Shown in pieces: positions 1-12,255 of a DNA stretch of 64,000 bases (its first letter is position 1; each line of letters opens with the position of its first letter). The stretch is from Brachynemurus nebulosus. Lineage: Eukaryota > Arthropoda > Insecta > Neuroptera > Myrmeleontidae. The notes beneath the pieces are model-generated. The model ran no database searches. It had not been told where the DNA came from and was given only the letters and a program-made list of their open reading frames with translations. The position numbers and the translations under genes were made by a program. Where the stretch lies: positions 81,325,561-81,389,560 of the forward strand of contig JAPWDM010000001.1 of the NCBI GenBank assembly GCA_035578155.1, read 5' to 3'.

Positions 1-1972
1 TGGTGTTGACACCTATAAAACATACAAAAAGAATAAGAAAAATACTTTGAATGTGGAGAAAAAAATAAACCGCGTTTATTTGGTTAAAAACGAATTTGTA
101 AGAAGATAAAAGCAGTTGTTGAACGGAAGATTATTGCTTCTTGTTAAACATTCATTAACACTTGCAGACCAGAGAACTTTGGTAGAAATAGCTATCAAAA
201 ATATCAAATATTAGTAACCAAATATACAAATGGCTAAATTACCATTTAAGTAAGTACCGAAAAATATATGAATCATTATCGAAAAGTAAAAATTAACATT
301 TTTATGATGAAAATAAACATAAAAATAATAAAATATAGAACTTACTTGCAATCAATAATAATGCAATATAATCTACCCTAATTTTTTCTTCCTTATATTG
401 TGGCGTAGTAATGTCCAATAATCCCTTCGGGGTTATTGGTGAGCGGAATTAGTTAGCACGCACGCACCCATTATTTCCGCTTCATCAACCAGTAGTGGAT
501 CCTAAATACTCCTAACAGAAATGGCATGTGCTGGACCCATTTTTTTTTACTTTGAGGAGAACGTGGATTCAGGTATCCCACTAATGGTTTGGATGTACTT
601 GGTAAAATCAAAGCCAAATGCAGGAAGAAAAGTTCCACAAAAATAATTTTTCTTGTCTGGATTGGGGTAGATAATAAGTGAATATTGCGGAAACGAACCG
701 CTAGAGAAATCAGGAGAATTTGGAGTTGGTAGAAATCGACTTAGGGTGACGTAAATCCCAAATAATAAGTCAACTTACCGAATCTCCGTGGTGGTGAATC
801 CTTAAACTAGTTGGGTGAATTTTTTTCTTTCAAAGGTTTAACACTGCATGTCCGGCAGTATAAATAAAAATAAAAAAAAAACCTCCCGGAAGTGTTCTTC
901 TGCTTTTCTTCACCCGAAGTTAGGGTCCATATGTTTAAAAACGAATAAAATAAAATAAATCAAAAAATCGAAAAATTCGTTTTCTCTCCAAATTTTATTT
1001 CAGATTCCGAAAAATTTTTCCAGTGGTTGCTTTTCGCAGTTCACAAAAGTTCACAAAGTTATTTACATAAGATGTTTTAATTTGACGACAATTTATATTA
1101 CAATTAAAGGAAAAGTTTTACTTGAACAGGACGAAAATCAAAGTCGAATTCATTGTTGAATTCATGTCGAGTTCGACAATTGATGTTTTAAATTACGTCG
1201 ACAGAATTCCCCAAAAGATGTTATCAGCCCGATGACTGAATTATAAGAGACCGATTGAAAAGAATCGAACTTTTAATTTTCGTTCTGTTGTTTTTTTGTA
1301 AAATTCTAGATGTTTCTGTACAAATAATTATGTAATTGAAAACATATTTTTTGTAAACAAGTTCTCTTAATTAAATAATTAAAATTTTAGAATGTATAAT
1401 TATTTATATTGTGCGAAAACCATCTCTTTCTCCATAGGGGTTGATTTACTTTTCAACAGATGGCACGCTGTGTTTGAATTTTATTGATTTTACAATTTTA
1501 TTAAAAATCTATAATTTTTAAATGTAGCGAAGGTAAACTACGCTACAATATGGCTTGAATACCACACATATTTCGAAAAAACTCAAAAACATGTATCTCC
1601 TAATTTTTGGTGCTCTTTCTATTTATTATGCCAAAATTTGATACATTGAGTCACTCAGGCTCTACAAGAAAAATTACCCCCATTTTCACCCCTCCAGCCC
1701 CTCTTATGAACCCGGCCGTGGTTTAACCTATACAAGTGAATAGGTCTTTAAAAAAGTAACATTTCGTCAATCTAAAGTTTTCCCCTATCTCTTATAGTTT
1801 TCGAGGTATTTTAAGAAATACGATTTGAACCCCCAACTTTAGGGGCTGGTATCACCCCCTAAACGTGGGAGATGGCCGATAAAAAATATACGGGTACCTT
1901 ATTATTGCCTGTTTTACACACCAGCGAAGTTTCATCAAAATCCCGAATTTCACTCTGGGTGCATCTCCTTGT
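1..1972. mobile_element. Partial LTIR-family element, right part
   Basis: Positions 1-398 and 1552-1972 match, in the same orientation, 29340-29410 plus 30104-30865, which is the right part of the LTIR element at 28591-30865. Both end in the same terminus (CTGGGTGCATCTCCTTGT). The left part lies off the window. The copy is interrupted by a solo LTR (399-1547) that is absent at the matching point of the other copy. No coding potential is seen. Confidence 0.75.
399..1547. repeat. Solo LTR, about 1.15 kb, with ATAT target duplication
   Basis: Begins TGTGGCGTAGTAATG and ends CTACGCTACA, so it has the TG...CA ends and short inverted termini typical of an LTR. It is flanked by ATAT at 395-398 and 1548-1551. 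The related sequence near 30436 has the uninterrupted site (CTTCCTTATATGGCTTGG), which defines both edges. No internal retroelement sequence is present, so it is a solo LTR or an LTR-like non-autonomous insert. Confidence 0.72.
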
Positions 1973-3460
1973 CAGTCGCATAGATTGATCTATGACCTTG
2001 TGCGATCATAACACTGACGAAGAAATATCGAGAGACAGCTCTGTCCGGATTCGCCTCAACTGATGGTAGTTTACGGTACTCAAAATTATCCCCTCACACT
2101 CTTGATGAAATGTTTAAGAGTATTTATAGTGATATTATGGAGTTAATGATTTATGGAGTTAACGATTATAACGCCGTAACTTGGAATATTTAGAATTAAT
2201 ATGTACGATTCTCCTGTATCTACTGTATCATAACTACTGCTCGGCTTAAATCTTTCATTTCGAGATTGTAATTGGGTGTCTCTTTTTTCCCACCGCAGGT
2301 GTGGATCGAAACGGCTCATACAATTTTGTCTTGTTTTGATGCATCGTACAATGATACTATGATATATCAGATAGCAGTAGTAGACAATGCTGATATAATT
2401 GTAAATACTTTGAGACGGTTATAATACTTTCCATGTAATGTATATCATTCAAATTATTACTCCAAAGAGTTCACCTTTCGCAGAAGAACCCTCGCAAAGA
2501 TTGGCACAAGTTCTTTCAGCAAAATATTTCGCGATAGAAGCTCATGATAGGAAGCAGGATATAATAAAATAAGTTTCCAGGTCATCAAAACAAATTGTGT
2601 ATTATGGCTACAAAGGAAACTACGTAAAAAATGTATCAAGCCTACTTCGATGGTGGCGTAAAAAAGAGTGTATATTATGTAAAATGTTACTTTTCCAATT
2701 TTTGAAATCGCAATATCTCATTAAGGATAGTTCTTAGGAGAAGAAAGTATTGGGATTTGTCTTATAGAGAATTGCATAATCTGCATTTATCTAAACTGTT
2801 TTTACCATAAATCTTACCGTTTATGAGATATTTACGAAAAACATATTTTCTTGATTTTTGACCTTGAATAAAATTGAGGACTTGACATTTTGTTTATAAT
2901 GATGTAGCTAAGGTCTGTACGAAGTTTCAGCTTTATGCGAATTTTTCTTAAACTTCAACTTTTTTTGTTTATTTTGGCTAGATTATAATACTTTTTTACA
3001 GAAAATCGAAAGTATTAAAAACGGAGTCGATACATGTCATATTTTTATTAGTCTCGAATGGATTCTGACGAATGGATATCCAATTTAGATAAAACATTTA
3101 TAGGCGAATTATTATCTGAAGACACTTATTCAGTTAGTGATGAAATTTCGTATTCCAGTATAAGTGGGTGGTTCTACTTTTAAGGTCTTAACCATAAAAA
3201 AAAAAGTAGGGAAAGCCATTTAGTAGATTTCATGCGACTAAAATGTAGGAAAATCATCATAGATTTAGTATCTGTAGACCAACAGTGCGGTTTCGTACTA
3301 AAACCAATATTTTTTTGCGGATTACCGGATCCAGACAGAAAAAAATGTATCCTTCATCACAAAATTAAATTGTTTAAAACTTGTTAAAATTAAAATTTAA
3401 ACTTAAAAGAAATTTAAATGAATATTTCCATTTATTATAACAAAATCTCAACTGTAATCA
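1973..3460. other. Intergenic or downstream intronic DNA, one tiny ORF
   Basis: AT-rich sequence with no recognised element. The only possible coding segment is a 41-codon plus-strand ORF starting MDSDEWISNLDK at about 3058 and ending at a TAA near 3183. It is acidic and resembles the N-terminal acidic leader of some cut-and-paste transposases, but no downstream domain follows, so this is weak. Confidence 0.3.
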
Positions 3461-4295
3461 GTCTTACAAGTAAAGGTCTTGAAGCGATAATTCCCAATTT
3501 TGATGAAACTTGGTAGGTGTGAAGAACACAGAAAAATAACAGACACGTATTTTTCTTTATCGGCCAAAAATGCCATTTAAGGGGTGAAATCCACCCCCAA
3601 ATTTGCGGTGAAAATTTAATTTTGTTAAATTACTCGAAAACTATAATAGATAGAAAAAAAGTTTAAATTGACACAACCCTTCATTTTGAAAGATCTTTCC
3701 ACTGATGTACCCAAATCCAGGGTCAGACCTACTGGAGGGGCCTTGACTATAAAATTGACGGTAAATTTTGAAATAGGGTGAATATGGTTCGACAAATCAA
3801 AATACTAATATCAAATATGAAAACTACATCAAAAATACTAGTTCACCTGCTTTTGCTAAAAACCGTTACGTTAAAGTTAAAACCTCAAATCTTAATCTAA
3901 AATCTTACATAAGCACTCAATATTTTACTTATAATATCTTTAAAAATAACTTTTTAAATCGTTTTTATTTATTGTATTTATTGTATTAAATTAAACAAAA
4001 ATATTGGATAAAATTTTTTTATAATGTTATTCGTACAAAACTAGCTCTATACAAATTCCAGTAGCCCTAGTTAAGCCTTTTAGTACGGCCGTATATTCCA
4101 ATATTTTAGATAAAAAATTTAATACCTCTATAAGTATAATTGCAAGTTTGGTACGTTTTGCTTAATTTATTTACAATATGACCGCTCTTGACTATACAGC
4201 CTCCAGTTACCGATATAAGACAATGCACACGCTTCAGCTGAATTTTTTCTAAAAATCAGTATGACGAACTGAGCTCGTCATTAGTCCTAAAGGGG

Positions 4296-4963
4296 TTAAC
4301 TTCCCATTGGAAGTTATTGTAATGGGCCCGATTTTACGAATTGCTAATTTAGACATATCTCCACTTTTCAAAGTCACTAGAATCCGAATCCACCGTTTTT
4401 AGTGTGATGTCTGTGTATGTGCTTGTTAGTTCGTTCGTTCGTGAATTTTTTTCGTCTCGCATATCTCGAGAACAAATGATGATATCAACTCCGGACTAAT
4501 TCCATTAGATGTCTAATTAAAAAAAAAAGACCGGGTAAAGTTCTTAGCAAATTCGGATTAGTGATTTGTTTTTTGTGATAAAAAACGGAATTAACTTTAC
4601 TCACACAACATAGATCATATAGATTTGTTACCATGTCTTTATTATATAATGGCCTAAAAACCTAATTGATGTTAAAACGCCAGTAAATTATTATAAAAAT
4701 TAAGAAAAAAAAAACACGAAATAAGAAACTTTTTATGAAACATTTTTTGTCTCGCATATCTTGAGAACAAATGATAACATTTGTTTGATAAGGGTACCCA
4801 CCCTTAGGTATAGAGGGCGAAGTCCCCGGTGAGGTACAAGGGGCAAAGCCTCTATCGGGGGCCCAGGGGAGGAGCCCCCTGAAATGAAAAAAGAATTATT
4901 TATGTACAGTAGTCTTTAAGGACACCCAATGGGAAGTTGACAGTGTGGGTAGACCTGTCCCCC
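4296..4963. mobile_element. TTAACTTCC-type insertion, copy A
   Basis: A unit of about 670 bp running from TTAACTTCCCATTGGAAG to GACCTGTCCCC. It recurs in reverse orientation at 29411-30103. It contains an internal GTTCGTTCGTTCGTGAA run, two copies of the phrase CTCGCATATCT-GAGAACAAATGAT, and near its end an inverted echo (AATGGGAAGTT) of its start. It sits in the left arm of the LTIR element. The class is unknown; there is no obvious long TIR and no ORF. Confidence 0.62.
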
Positions 4964-5361
4964 AAACTGTTGAAATATTTGAAAAACAGAATCGGTAGAG
5001 GCAAAATTTAAATTGACTAATAGTCATATTTCTTGCATATTTCTATGTAATTAATTACTACAGTTTTTATACATAACAAATTTTACTTTACAATATAAAT
5101 TATTCTTTTGTAATTAATGATCCAGCATTTTTATTAACTAGTAAAATAGTACTCTAAAGGAAATTTAATATTACACGAATACTACTAAAAATTGAAAAGG
5201 CTTCATTGTAAAAATATTACTACCATATCTATGAAATAATGTTGATCCGAACGGAATTCACCAATGTTGGAAAATCGGAAGTAGGTTGTACTAAAAATTG
5301 GGCATAGTAAATATTTAATTTTTTCTCAACACCCGTTAATAACTACGACACTGGAATTATA

Positions 5362-5793
5362 TATGAAGGGTACAGGGGAAAAACGATCGGAGTCACAAAA
5401 AGTAAATTTTTCAGGGGAGCGTTTTTAAATTTTAAAGTGTGAATCATGTATTATAGGCGCATTTTTCAACACAAAAATTTTTTGCCTAAGAACTCCGGTT
5501 CAAACTTTTGGTGGTTATTACTAATATAGTAAGCTAGAAGACGCCCTGCCAGCAGAAAATAGACGGCTAGTCGTTTTCGCGAAATTTGACATTAAGTCAT
5601 ATATTATATGCGCATTTTTCAGCAAAATAAATTTGTTCTTCCCCTGCATATCACGGATTATGTTTGATTTTAACGTGTAATTTTAGCACGGGGTTAATAT
5701 TCTATATACTGCCAACATAACAGCATGAACATTGGCACTTTTTACTTTTTGTGACTCTGATCGTTTCCCCCCTGTATCCTTTATATGTTAATA
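5362..5793. mobile_element. Short TIR element between the LTIR arms
   Basis: Begins near 5362 (TATGAAGGGTACAGGGG, ACGATCGGAGTCACAAAAAG) and ends near 5793 with the inverse (CTTTTTGTGACTCTGATCGT, CCCCCTGTATCCTTTATA), giving inverted termini of roughly 45 bp with several mismatches. It lies in the unpaired centre of the 3461-6419 element. There is no ORF; it is probably a MITE. Confidence 0.55.
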
Positions 5794-6419
5794 TCCCTGT
5801 TTATTTTTTCGAGCTCTAAAACAATTATATGCTACGTCAATTTAAATTTTGTCTCTACCGACTGTGTTTTTAAAATATTTCACCATTTTCCAATATTAAC
5901 TAGAGCTACCGGAATTTGTATAGAGCTCTTAATTTTGTACGAATAACATTATAATAAAATTTTGTCTAATATTTTTGTTTAAATATTAATTGTAGAGTAT
6001 AAATACAATACATAAAAACGATTTAAAAAGTTATTTTTAAAGATATTATAAGTAAAATATTAAGTGCACATGTAAGATTTTAGATTAAGATTTGAGGTTT
6101 TAACTTTAACGTAACGGTTTTTAGCGTTAACTAGTATTTTTGATTTAGTTTTCATATTTGATATTAGTATTTTGATTGGTCGAACCATATTCACCCTATT
6201 TCAAAATTTACCCTCAATTTTATAGTCAAGGCCCCTCCAGTAGGTCCGACCCTGGATTTGAGTACATCAGTAGAAAGATCTTTCAAAATGAAGGGTTGTG
6301 TCAACTTAAACTTTTTTTCTATTTATTATAGTTTTCAAGTAATTTAACAAAATTAAATTTTCACCCCAACTTTGGGGGTGGATTTTACCCCTTAAATGGC
6401 GTTTTTGGACGATAAAGAA

Positions 6420-7705
6420 TTTATTGAAAGAGCAGTATTAGCTACTAAAATCCAAGTTTTATACAACATAAAATGAATTACAAAAAAATTCAAACTTGCA
6501 TTTTCGTTACATAATAGCAATTTTTGTAAGGGGACGAGATCAAACTCATCGTTACGAAGGAGACATAAATGTGACGAAGTACATTTAACAATCAACAATC
6601 AATCTTACTTAAAAACTAATGAGTATCTCATCACTAACTGCAGACAAAACTTGTTTATTACTAAAATAAATAATTAAAAATATTAGTAAACTTGCCAAAA
6701 ACCTACGCAAATACGAACTAAACAAAGTAAATTAAGGAAAATAAATCACATTTCAAAAACTGATTTATTAAAGGAATACAAAACTCGTGTGCCTCTTTTA
6801 ATAATCAGAGTTTTTTTTAATATTCGTAACAGATCATTTAAGTGCAGAAAGGGCACGTCATTTTGAATAAGACGAAGTAAGGTCTTTGTGTGACGAAGGA
6901 TACATGTGACGAAGGATACAATTTTCCAACAAAATCGTTACTAATCATAAACAGCGATCATTTAGATCAAAAACTTTAGTTTACATTATTACAAATAATA
7001 TTTACGTAAAAACGATTTTCAATTCGTTAAATAGATACCAGAAAAAGCTGTGACGAAGGATACACTCAATAAACACGCTGCCAGTCTTCTTGCTTGATGT
7101 AAAAAAAATGACAAGCTGTCAATGTCAATCACTTGATATGACTTTCGTTTTATGGTCTATGGTCTTTGGCGTTTCGTATCCCCAAAAAAACATGACCCGT
7201 TCACCTATTTTTTTTAAACTTACAGCAATATTTGGCAGTTGTGACGAAGGATACTCAAATTTTCGCGACAATTTTTCATCACACCAAAAAATAATAATTC
7301 TGCAGATAAATAAAATTTAACTTTCTAGTTACCGTGCGCAACAATTTAACTCTCTTTTTTATTTATAAAACATAAAATTGTGTGGTTTCAGTAAACTTAT
7401 TTCAGTAAACTTATTTTAAAGTAAAAAAAATGTTTTTTAAGTAAAAGCTTTTACTTAAAAATGGGCTAAAAAAATATGTAATAGGGACAGGCGTTTTAGA
7501 ACTGCCATAAAGGTTTGACACCATTTTTATAAAAAAATTTAAATCAGAAATTAAAGTCAATGTAGGTAGATCATTTAAATAGGAATTATTAGTTTTATTT
7601 AAATAAAACAAATAACAGTATCTTCATTCTGTATATAGTTTTAACGTTCCTTATTGTGGAGACAACTTTAATTTTCTGAAGGACCTAAAAAGTAAAATCA
7701 CCCAA
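6420..7705. other. Non-coding region with repeated GTGACGAAGGATAC motif
   Basis: No gene is recognised. The motif TGTGACGAAGGATAC or close variants occurs near 6891, 6906, 7050 and 7239, with weaker forms near 6550 and 6570. Positions 7399-7475 resemble one arm of the hairpin element at 10657-10931 (AAGCTTTTACTTAAAAATGG, GGCTAAAAAAAT). The short ORFs here are AT-rich chance frames. Confidence 0.4.
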
Positions 7706-7712
7706 GTACAGT

Positions 7713-9455
7713 TATGTCCGTAAAGTTAGCCCCGCCATTTTGTCTTTTCCAAATAAAAATGGTTGTGCTGCACTGTGCTAGACATGTGCTACCATGTGCC
7801 GTAAATAAAAAAAATCAATTTTGAAAATTGCGATTTTTAGAGCCAAAAACCTATTTTGGGTGTAAAGTTAGCCCCGCCATTTTGTCTTTTTCAATAAAAA
7901 TGGTTGTGCTGCATTGTGCTAGACATGTGTTACCATGTGCCGTAAATAAAAAAAGTCAATTTTGAAAACCCCGATTTTTAGAGCCAAAAACAATTTTGGG
8001 TGTAAAGTTAGCCCCGCCATTTTGTTTTTTTCAATAAAAAAGTTTGTGCTGCATTGCGCTAGATATGTACTACCATGTGCCGCAACGAAAAAATATCAGT
8101 TTTGAAAATTGCGATTTTTAGAGCCAAAAACTAATTTTTTGGGTGTAAACATGTAAACAAAATTTCGTCAATTTTTGTTTCTAATTTCTAATTTGGAAAG
8201 GATATTTCACCCCTATAAATGTATGGAAGCAAAAAAAAAATTATCAATCCATTTTTATGTGATATATCATATGAATAAAATCTCGGAATTTTTAAATTTT
8301 CGATAGCTGAAGGGGTGGTTTCACCCTCTTAAAAATGTGTAGGTATAAAAAATTATATTTATTACTAAAATTCTTAATAGTGTATATAAATAAAATTTCG
8401 TCAATTTTAAATTTTCTAAGCACACACTTGAAGGGGTGGTTTTACCCCTTAAAAATGTGTGGACGCAAAAAACAATGCTATATTTATTATTAGAATTTCA
8501 TCTAATGTGTAAAAACAAAATATCATAAATTTATAAATTTTTAAGTACACATATGAAGGGGTGGTTTCAATCTCTGAAGATTTGTTGATGCAAAAAATAA
8601 TGTTATATTTACTACTAGAGTTCTATGTATATATAAACAAAATATCATCAATTTTTAAATTTTTAAGTACACATATGAAGGGATGGTTTCAACCCCTAAA
8701 AATTTGTAGATGCAAAAAATAATGTTATATTTATTATTAGAGCTCTGTAGAGTATATATAAACAAAATATCATCAATTTTTAAATTTTTAAGTACACAGT
8801 TGAGGGGTGGTTTCAACCCTTAAAAATGTGCAAATCCAAAAAATAATGTTATATTTGTTACTAGAACTTTTTAAGGTACGTATAAACAAAATTTCATCGA
8901 TTTTTAAATTTTTGTGTTCCAACTTTGAGGGGGTGGTTCACCGCTTAAAAACGTTTTTTAGCAGCAACTGATATTTTTTATGTTATTAGGTAGCCACCCT
9001 CTATATACTGACAAAGCTTAAGATTTTTTTAAATTTTCGACTTCTTGCCCTTTCCTTGTTAGTTACTTTGTATATGTATTATTACTAAAATTCTCTAAAA
9101 TTTTAACAATTAATTTTAAATTTTATAGAAAATTATTAAAATATTAAATTTTTTAAAATTAATTCTTTTTAAATTATTTTATTTCCTTTTTTTAATTTCA
9201 AGAATTTCCAATTTTTTTTTATTTACGGCACATGGTAGCACATGCCTAGCACAATGCAGCACAATCTTTTTTGTTTGAAAAAGACAAAATGGCAGGGCTA
9301 ACTTTACATGCAAAATTGTTTTTGGCTATAAAAATCGTAGTTTTCAAAACTGACTTTTTCTATTTACGGCACATGGTAGCACATGTCTATCACAATGCAG
9401 CACAACCTTTTTTACTTGAAAAAGACAAAATGGCGGGGCTAACTTTACGGACATA
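7713..9455. mobile_element. Fold-back element built of tandem arrays
   Basis: Terminal inverted repeats start TATGTCCGTAAAGTTAGCCC and end with its complement at 9455. Flanks GTACAGT (7706-7712) and GTACCGT (9456-9462) look like a 7- or 8-bp target duplication with one mismatch. The left arm holds three tandem units of about 132 bp (starting AAAGTTAGCCCCGCCATTTT) and the right arm about two in reverse. The centre (8150-8960) is a separate array of about 125-bp units containing GGGGTGGTTTCA. There is no transposase. The 61-codon ORF at 9271-9456 is only repeat. Confidence 0.7.
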
Positions 9456-9528
9456 GTACCGTTCTAAATTAATCAAAATTTTACAAAATGTATATTTATA
9501 ATAACATATATGTTACGTAATTACTTAC

Positions 9529-9748
9529 TTGTACTTCTAGTTCGAAACCGGGTAAATATGACAATGGTACTGGGTGGAAAGGGTTGTCGAATGGCGACGT
9601 GTGAAATTCGAGTAACATATCTGGACCACTGCTTACAATATCTGGAACAGAATCACCACCACAGAGTCGTACTAGTACAGGGTCATCATTAGTCGCCCCG
9701 TCATAAAACGTTAAGTAGTCTTGAACAACATTGCACTGATCCCAAACT
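9529..9748 (-). CDS. CUB-domain host gene, exon D
   Basis: A 220-nt exon: one nucleotide completes the split codon, then 73 codons, ending phase 0 at a strong GTAAGT donor. The peptide VWDQCNVVQDYLTFYDG then VLVRLCGGD provides cysteines 3 and 4 of CUB domain 2, and MLLEFHTSPFDNP followed by LPGFELEVQ is the classic CUB C-terminal strand pattern. It lies 16.2 kb from exon C, so the gene continues to the left. I found no further exon between 1 and 9528, so the C-terminal part is outside the window or in exons too small to see. The overlapping plus-strand ORF is a shadow. Confidence 0.87.
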
Positions 9749-10656
9749 CTATCAAAAGAAAACACATTTACTAATAATAAAAATTTGTAAAAATATCTTC
9801 GTATTAATTTGCACATTCGGATCTAAAGATATTATGAAGTTATTAAAGTTGCAATGAAGAGTGAAGAATTTGTTCGACTGTTAGTATCGATATAAGTCCG
9901 TATGACCTCGGTTTTTTTCATCCACCGGACAGAACCACTGATGTTGTTATTTGAATGACATGTTTGTGTGAAGAGCTGTCGATGTTACAAAGTGTGCATT
10001 ATGAAACCAGTATATATAATTTCTTAAGTCATTCAAATTAAAGGACATGAGATCTGAATTTAAAAAAAAATCATGAAGAGAAATTGAGAACAAATATAAT
10101 AATTTCCACGAAAAATACTTTATGAGACATCTTTATCTTTATATATTTAAATGATTAAGACGAGATTTTACCAACATAGTTTAGTATAATTTATATTTTG
10201 CAGTTCCTATGGTTCACTCTTTTAATGTTGGGATCTGATTTTCATTCTTTTTTTGTAACCTAATCTATTTTACTTCTCACTGGCAGTAAAATGTCTGGCA
10301 TTTTGAGACAAAAAATTTTCTTTATGGTTAAAATAAAAGGGTTAAATTATTTTCGATTGATGATAAATATTTTTCTTTATCACGTTTTACCCCGTACTCA
10401 AGAGTTGTCACAATGACGTTTGCCGTTATAGACACGCAAAGACGTTGCAGCTAGTTTGAAAACATTACTAGTTTCTAAAAAAGCGTGTATGTCAAAGGGC
10501 ATATATATAGATGCATGCGTACAGTGCGCTTATTACACAGTTCTGGATGGTAAGTGAGATGCTAAACTCCATAGTAACGAAAACATACCGACTTCTTGAT
10601 AAAAAAAAAAAAACTGTATTTACTTTAAATTTAATTAATTTTTTTTTAAAACTTAA
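9749..10656. other. Intron C sequence, no feature seen
   Basis: AT-rich intronic sequence immediately upstream of exon D on the gene strand. No repeat pair, ORF or RNA gene was recognised. Confidence 0.5.
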
Positions 10657-10931
10657 TAAATTGAAGTAAAAAAATGTTTTTTCAGAAAAAGCTTTTATTT
10701 AAAAATGGGCTAAAAAAATAACTTTTGAGTGAAGTTTGAAGCAATATGTAACATAATTTATAAAAGCTCGAGACGTTATCATTATTAGTTCATCAGTAGT
10801 TACCACACTTAAGCCTCAAGCTTTTTATAAATAATGTTGCATATTGCTTCAAACTTCACTCAAAAGTTATTTTTTTAGCCCATTTTTAAATAAAAGCTTT
10901 TTCTGAAAAAACATTTTTTTACTTCAATTTA
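10657..10931. mobile_element. Hairpin (fold-back) MITE with arms of about 112 bp
   Basis: Left arm 10657-10768 and right arm 10819-10931 are nearly perfect complements, around a loop of about 50 bp. Shared phrases include AAATTGAAGTAAAAAAATG, AGCTTTTATTTAAAAATGGG and ACTTTTGAGTGAAGTTTGAA. A single transcript of the intron would fold into a very long double-stranded hairpin. A half copy lies near 7399-7475. Confidence 0.8.
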
Positions 10932-11521
10932 TTTTCTACTTTTTAGTCTGATCACAATTAATTTAAAAAAAGAATCAAAGAAGTAATTTTTTTACTTATA
11001 TTTTAATCGGTTAATTTACCCTAATCAGACATAACTATGGAAACAAAAAATTGCAACGTAAAATCAATGGACAGTATTTGACAATTTGAAATGTCAAAAA
11101 GTTGCACAGGAGTAAAAACCAACAATTTTGGTTTTGGGGCGATTTAGGACAAAACTAATTATACAATATTGCATTGTCATCAAGGTTACACACGTATGCA
11201 AAATTTGAAACCTCTAGCTCAATTAGAACCTGCCGAAATTTTTATTCCAAGATTTGATCTAAACCAACATACTAACATACCAAATTAAATAAAAGCTTTT
11301 AAAAATGATGTTAATTTGAAAAGTAATTCTTTTACGGGAGAGAGGCATGAAATTTTTTTGTAGAATTTTTCGATTGACATTCAGAGCTCTCATTAGATTA
11401 AACAGGGTTAGTAAACAAACTTTTTAAGGTAAAATTTTGGTATACTATTATTCAAAGTAATTGTCTACTGCAAAATAATTGAGTACTGCAACAATCAATT
11501 TTTGAAATAAAAGTAACGGTA
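10932..11521. other. Intron C sequence, no feature seen
   Basis: AT-rich sequence between the hairpin MITE and the Tc1/mariner-like element. I saw no coding or repeat structure. Confidence 0.45.
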
Positions 11522-11865
11522 TAGTATATCCGCTCCCGTCTCCACATTCCTAAAATTCCACAGTTTAATGCGATCAATTAAGAAAACACATACATCCAGT
11601 ATAGTTATCTTTTTCTTCAGTTTTCTTTATTGTACCACAGTCGGTTGTGGAACAATAGCTATCGTTTGGTTTGTTCTCGGAAACAGTTACAAGTACAAAA
11701 TAAGTAAAGTGACTCCTCCTATATTTAGAACATAACTGGCAGTCTTTGTTCAAACTGAAGCGTTATAATAAAATAATAATTTAATAATAGATAATTGCTA
11801 ACTAAATAAATTACCAAATAAATTCAGTAATAGCAATTTTTCTGTTTTAATTATCTTGATTTGAT

Positions 11866-12251
11866 GGGCGATTCTCACGTGACGCACGGGACATTTTTGC
11901 AACAAAAACATTTTTTCATAAAAATTTCAATTAATAATAAACAAAACAGAATGTTTATAATACGCAGAAAATGAATTAAAATTTTTTGAGCACATTATAA
12001 TTTTTATCTGCAGTGCAGTACCCAAGATATAGGACATAAACTCACGTGACGCACGGGACATCGTACAAAACGAAGTTTATGTTTTATATTTGGAGTACTG
12101 CATTTCAGATATAAATTAAAATATGCTCAAAAAATTTTAATCCAGTTGCCCCATGTTATAAACTTTTTATTTTGTTTGTTATTAATATAATTTTTTAAAA
12201 AAAATGTTTTTATTTAAATTTTATGTCCCGTGCGTCACGCGAGAATCGCCC
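11866..12251. mobile_element. Palindromic MITE with GGGCGATTCTCACGTGACGC ends
   Basis: A 386-bp element. The left end GGGCGATTCTCACGTGACGC, CACGGGACA, is mirrored at the right end (TGTCCCGTGCGTCACGCGAG, AATCGCCC). It is flanked by TGAT at 11862-11865 and 12252-12255. A third internal copy of the end motif (CTCACGTGACGCACGGGACA) starts near 12041. The arms also pair internally (ATTAAAATTTTTTGAGCA and its complement). Confidence 0.78.
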
Positions 12252-12255
12252 TGAT

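Larger units (their letters stand above)
3461..6419. mobile_element. LTIR-family element with nested insertions
   Basis: Left arm (about 3461-4295, resuming near 4970-5025) and right arm (about 5835-6419) are inverted copies. For example the stretch from GTTCGACAAATCAAAATAC to the CCACCCCC tract at 3580 recurs reversed at 6180-6400. The left terminus (TTACAAG, then CAATTTTGATGAAACTTGG) resembles the ends of the 28591-30865 element, so they belong to one family. The right arm stops short of the terminus at about 6419. No transposase was found. Confidence 0.65.

Noticed and set aside
9271..9456. 61-codon ORF with two copies of KDKMAGLTL
   Set aside because: It is the reverse face of the AAAGTTAGCCCCGCC repeat, not a gene.
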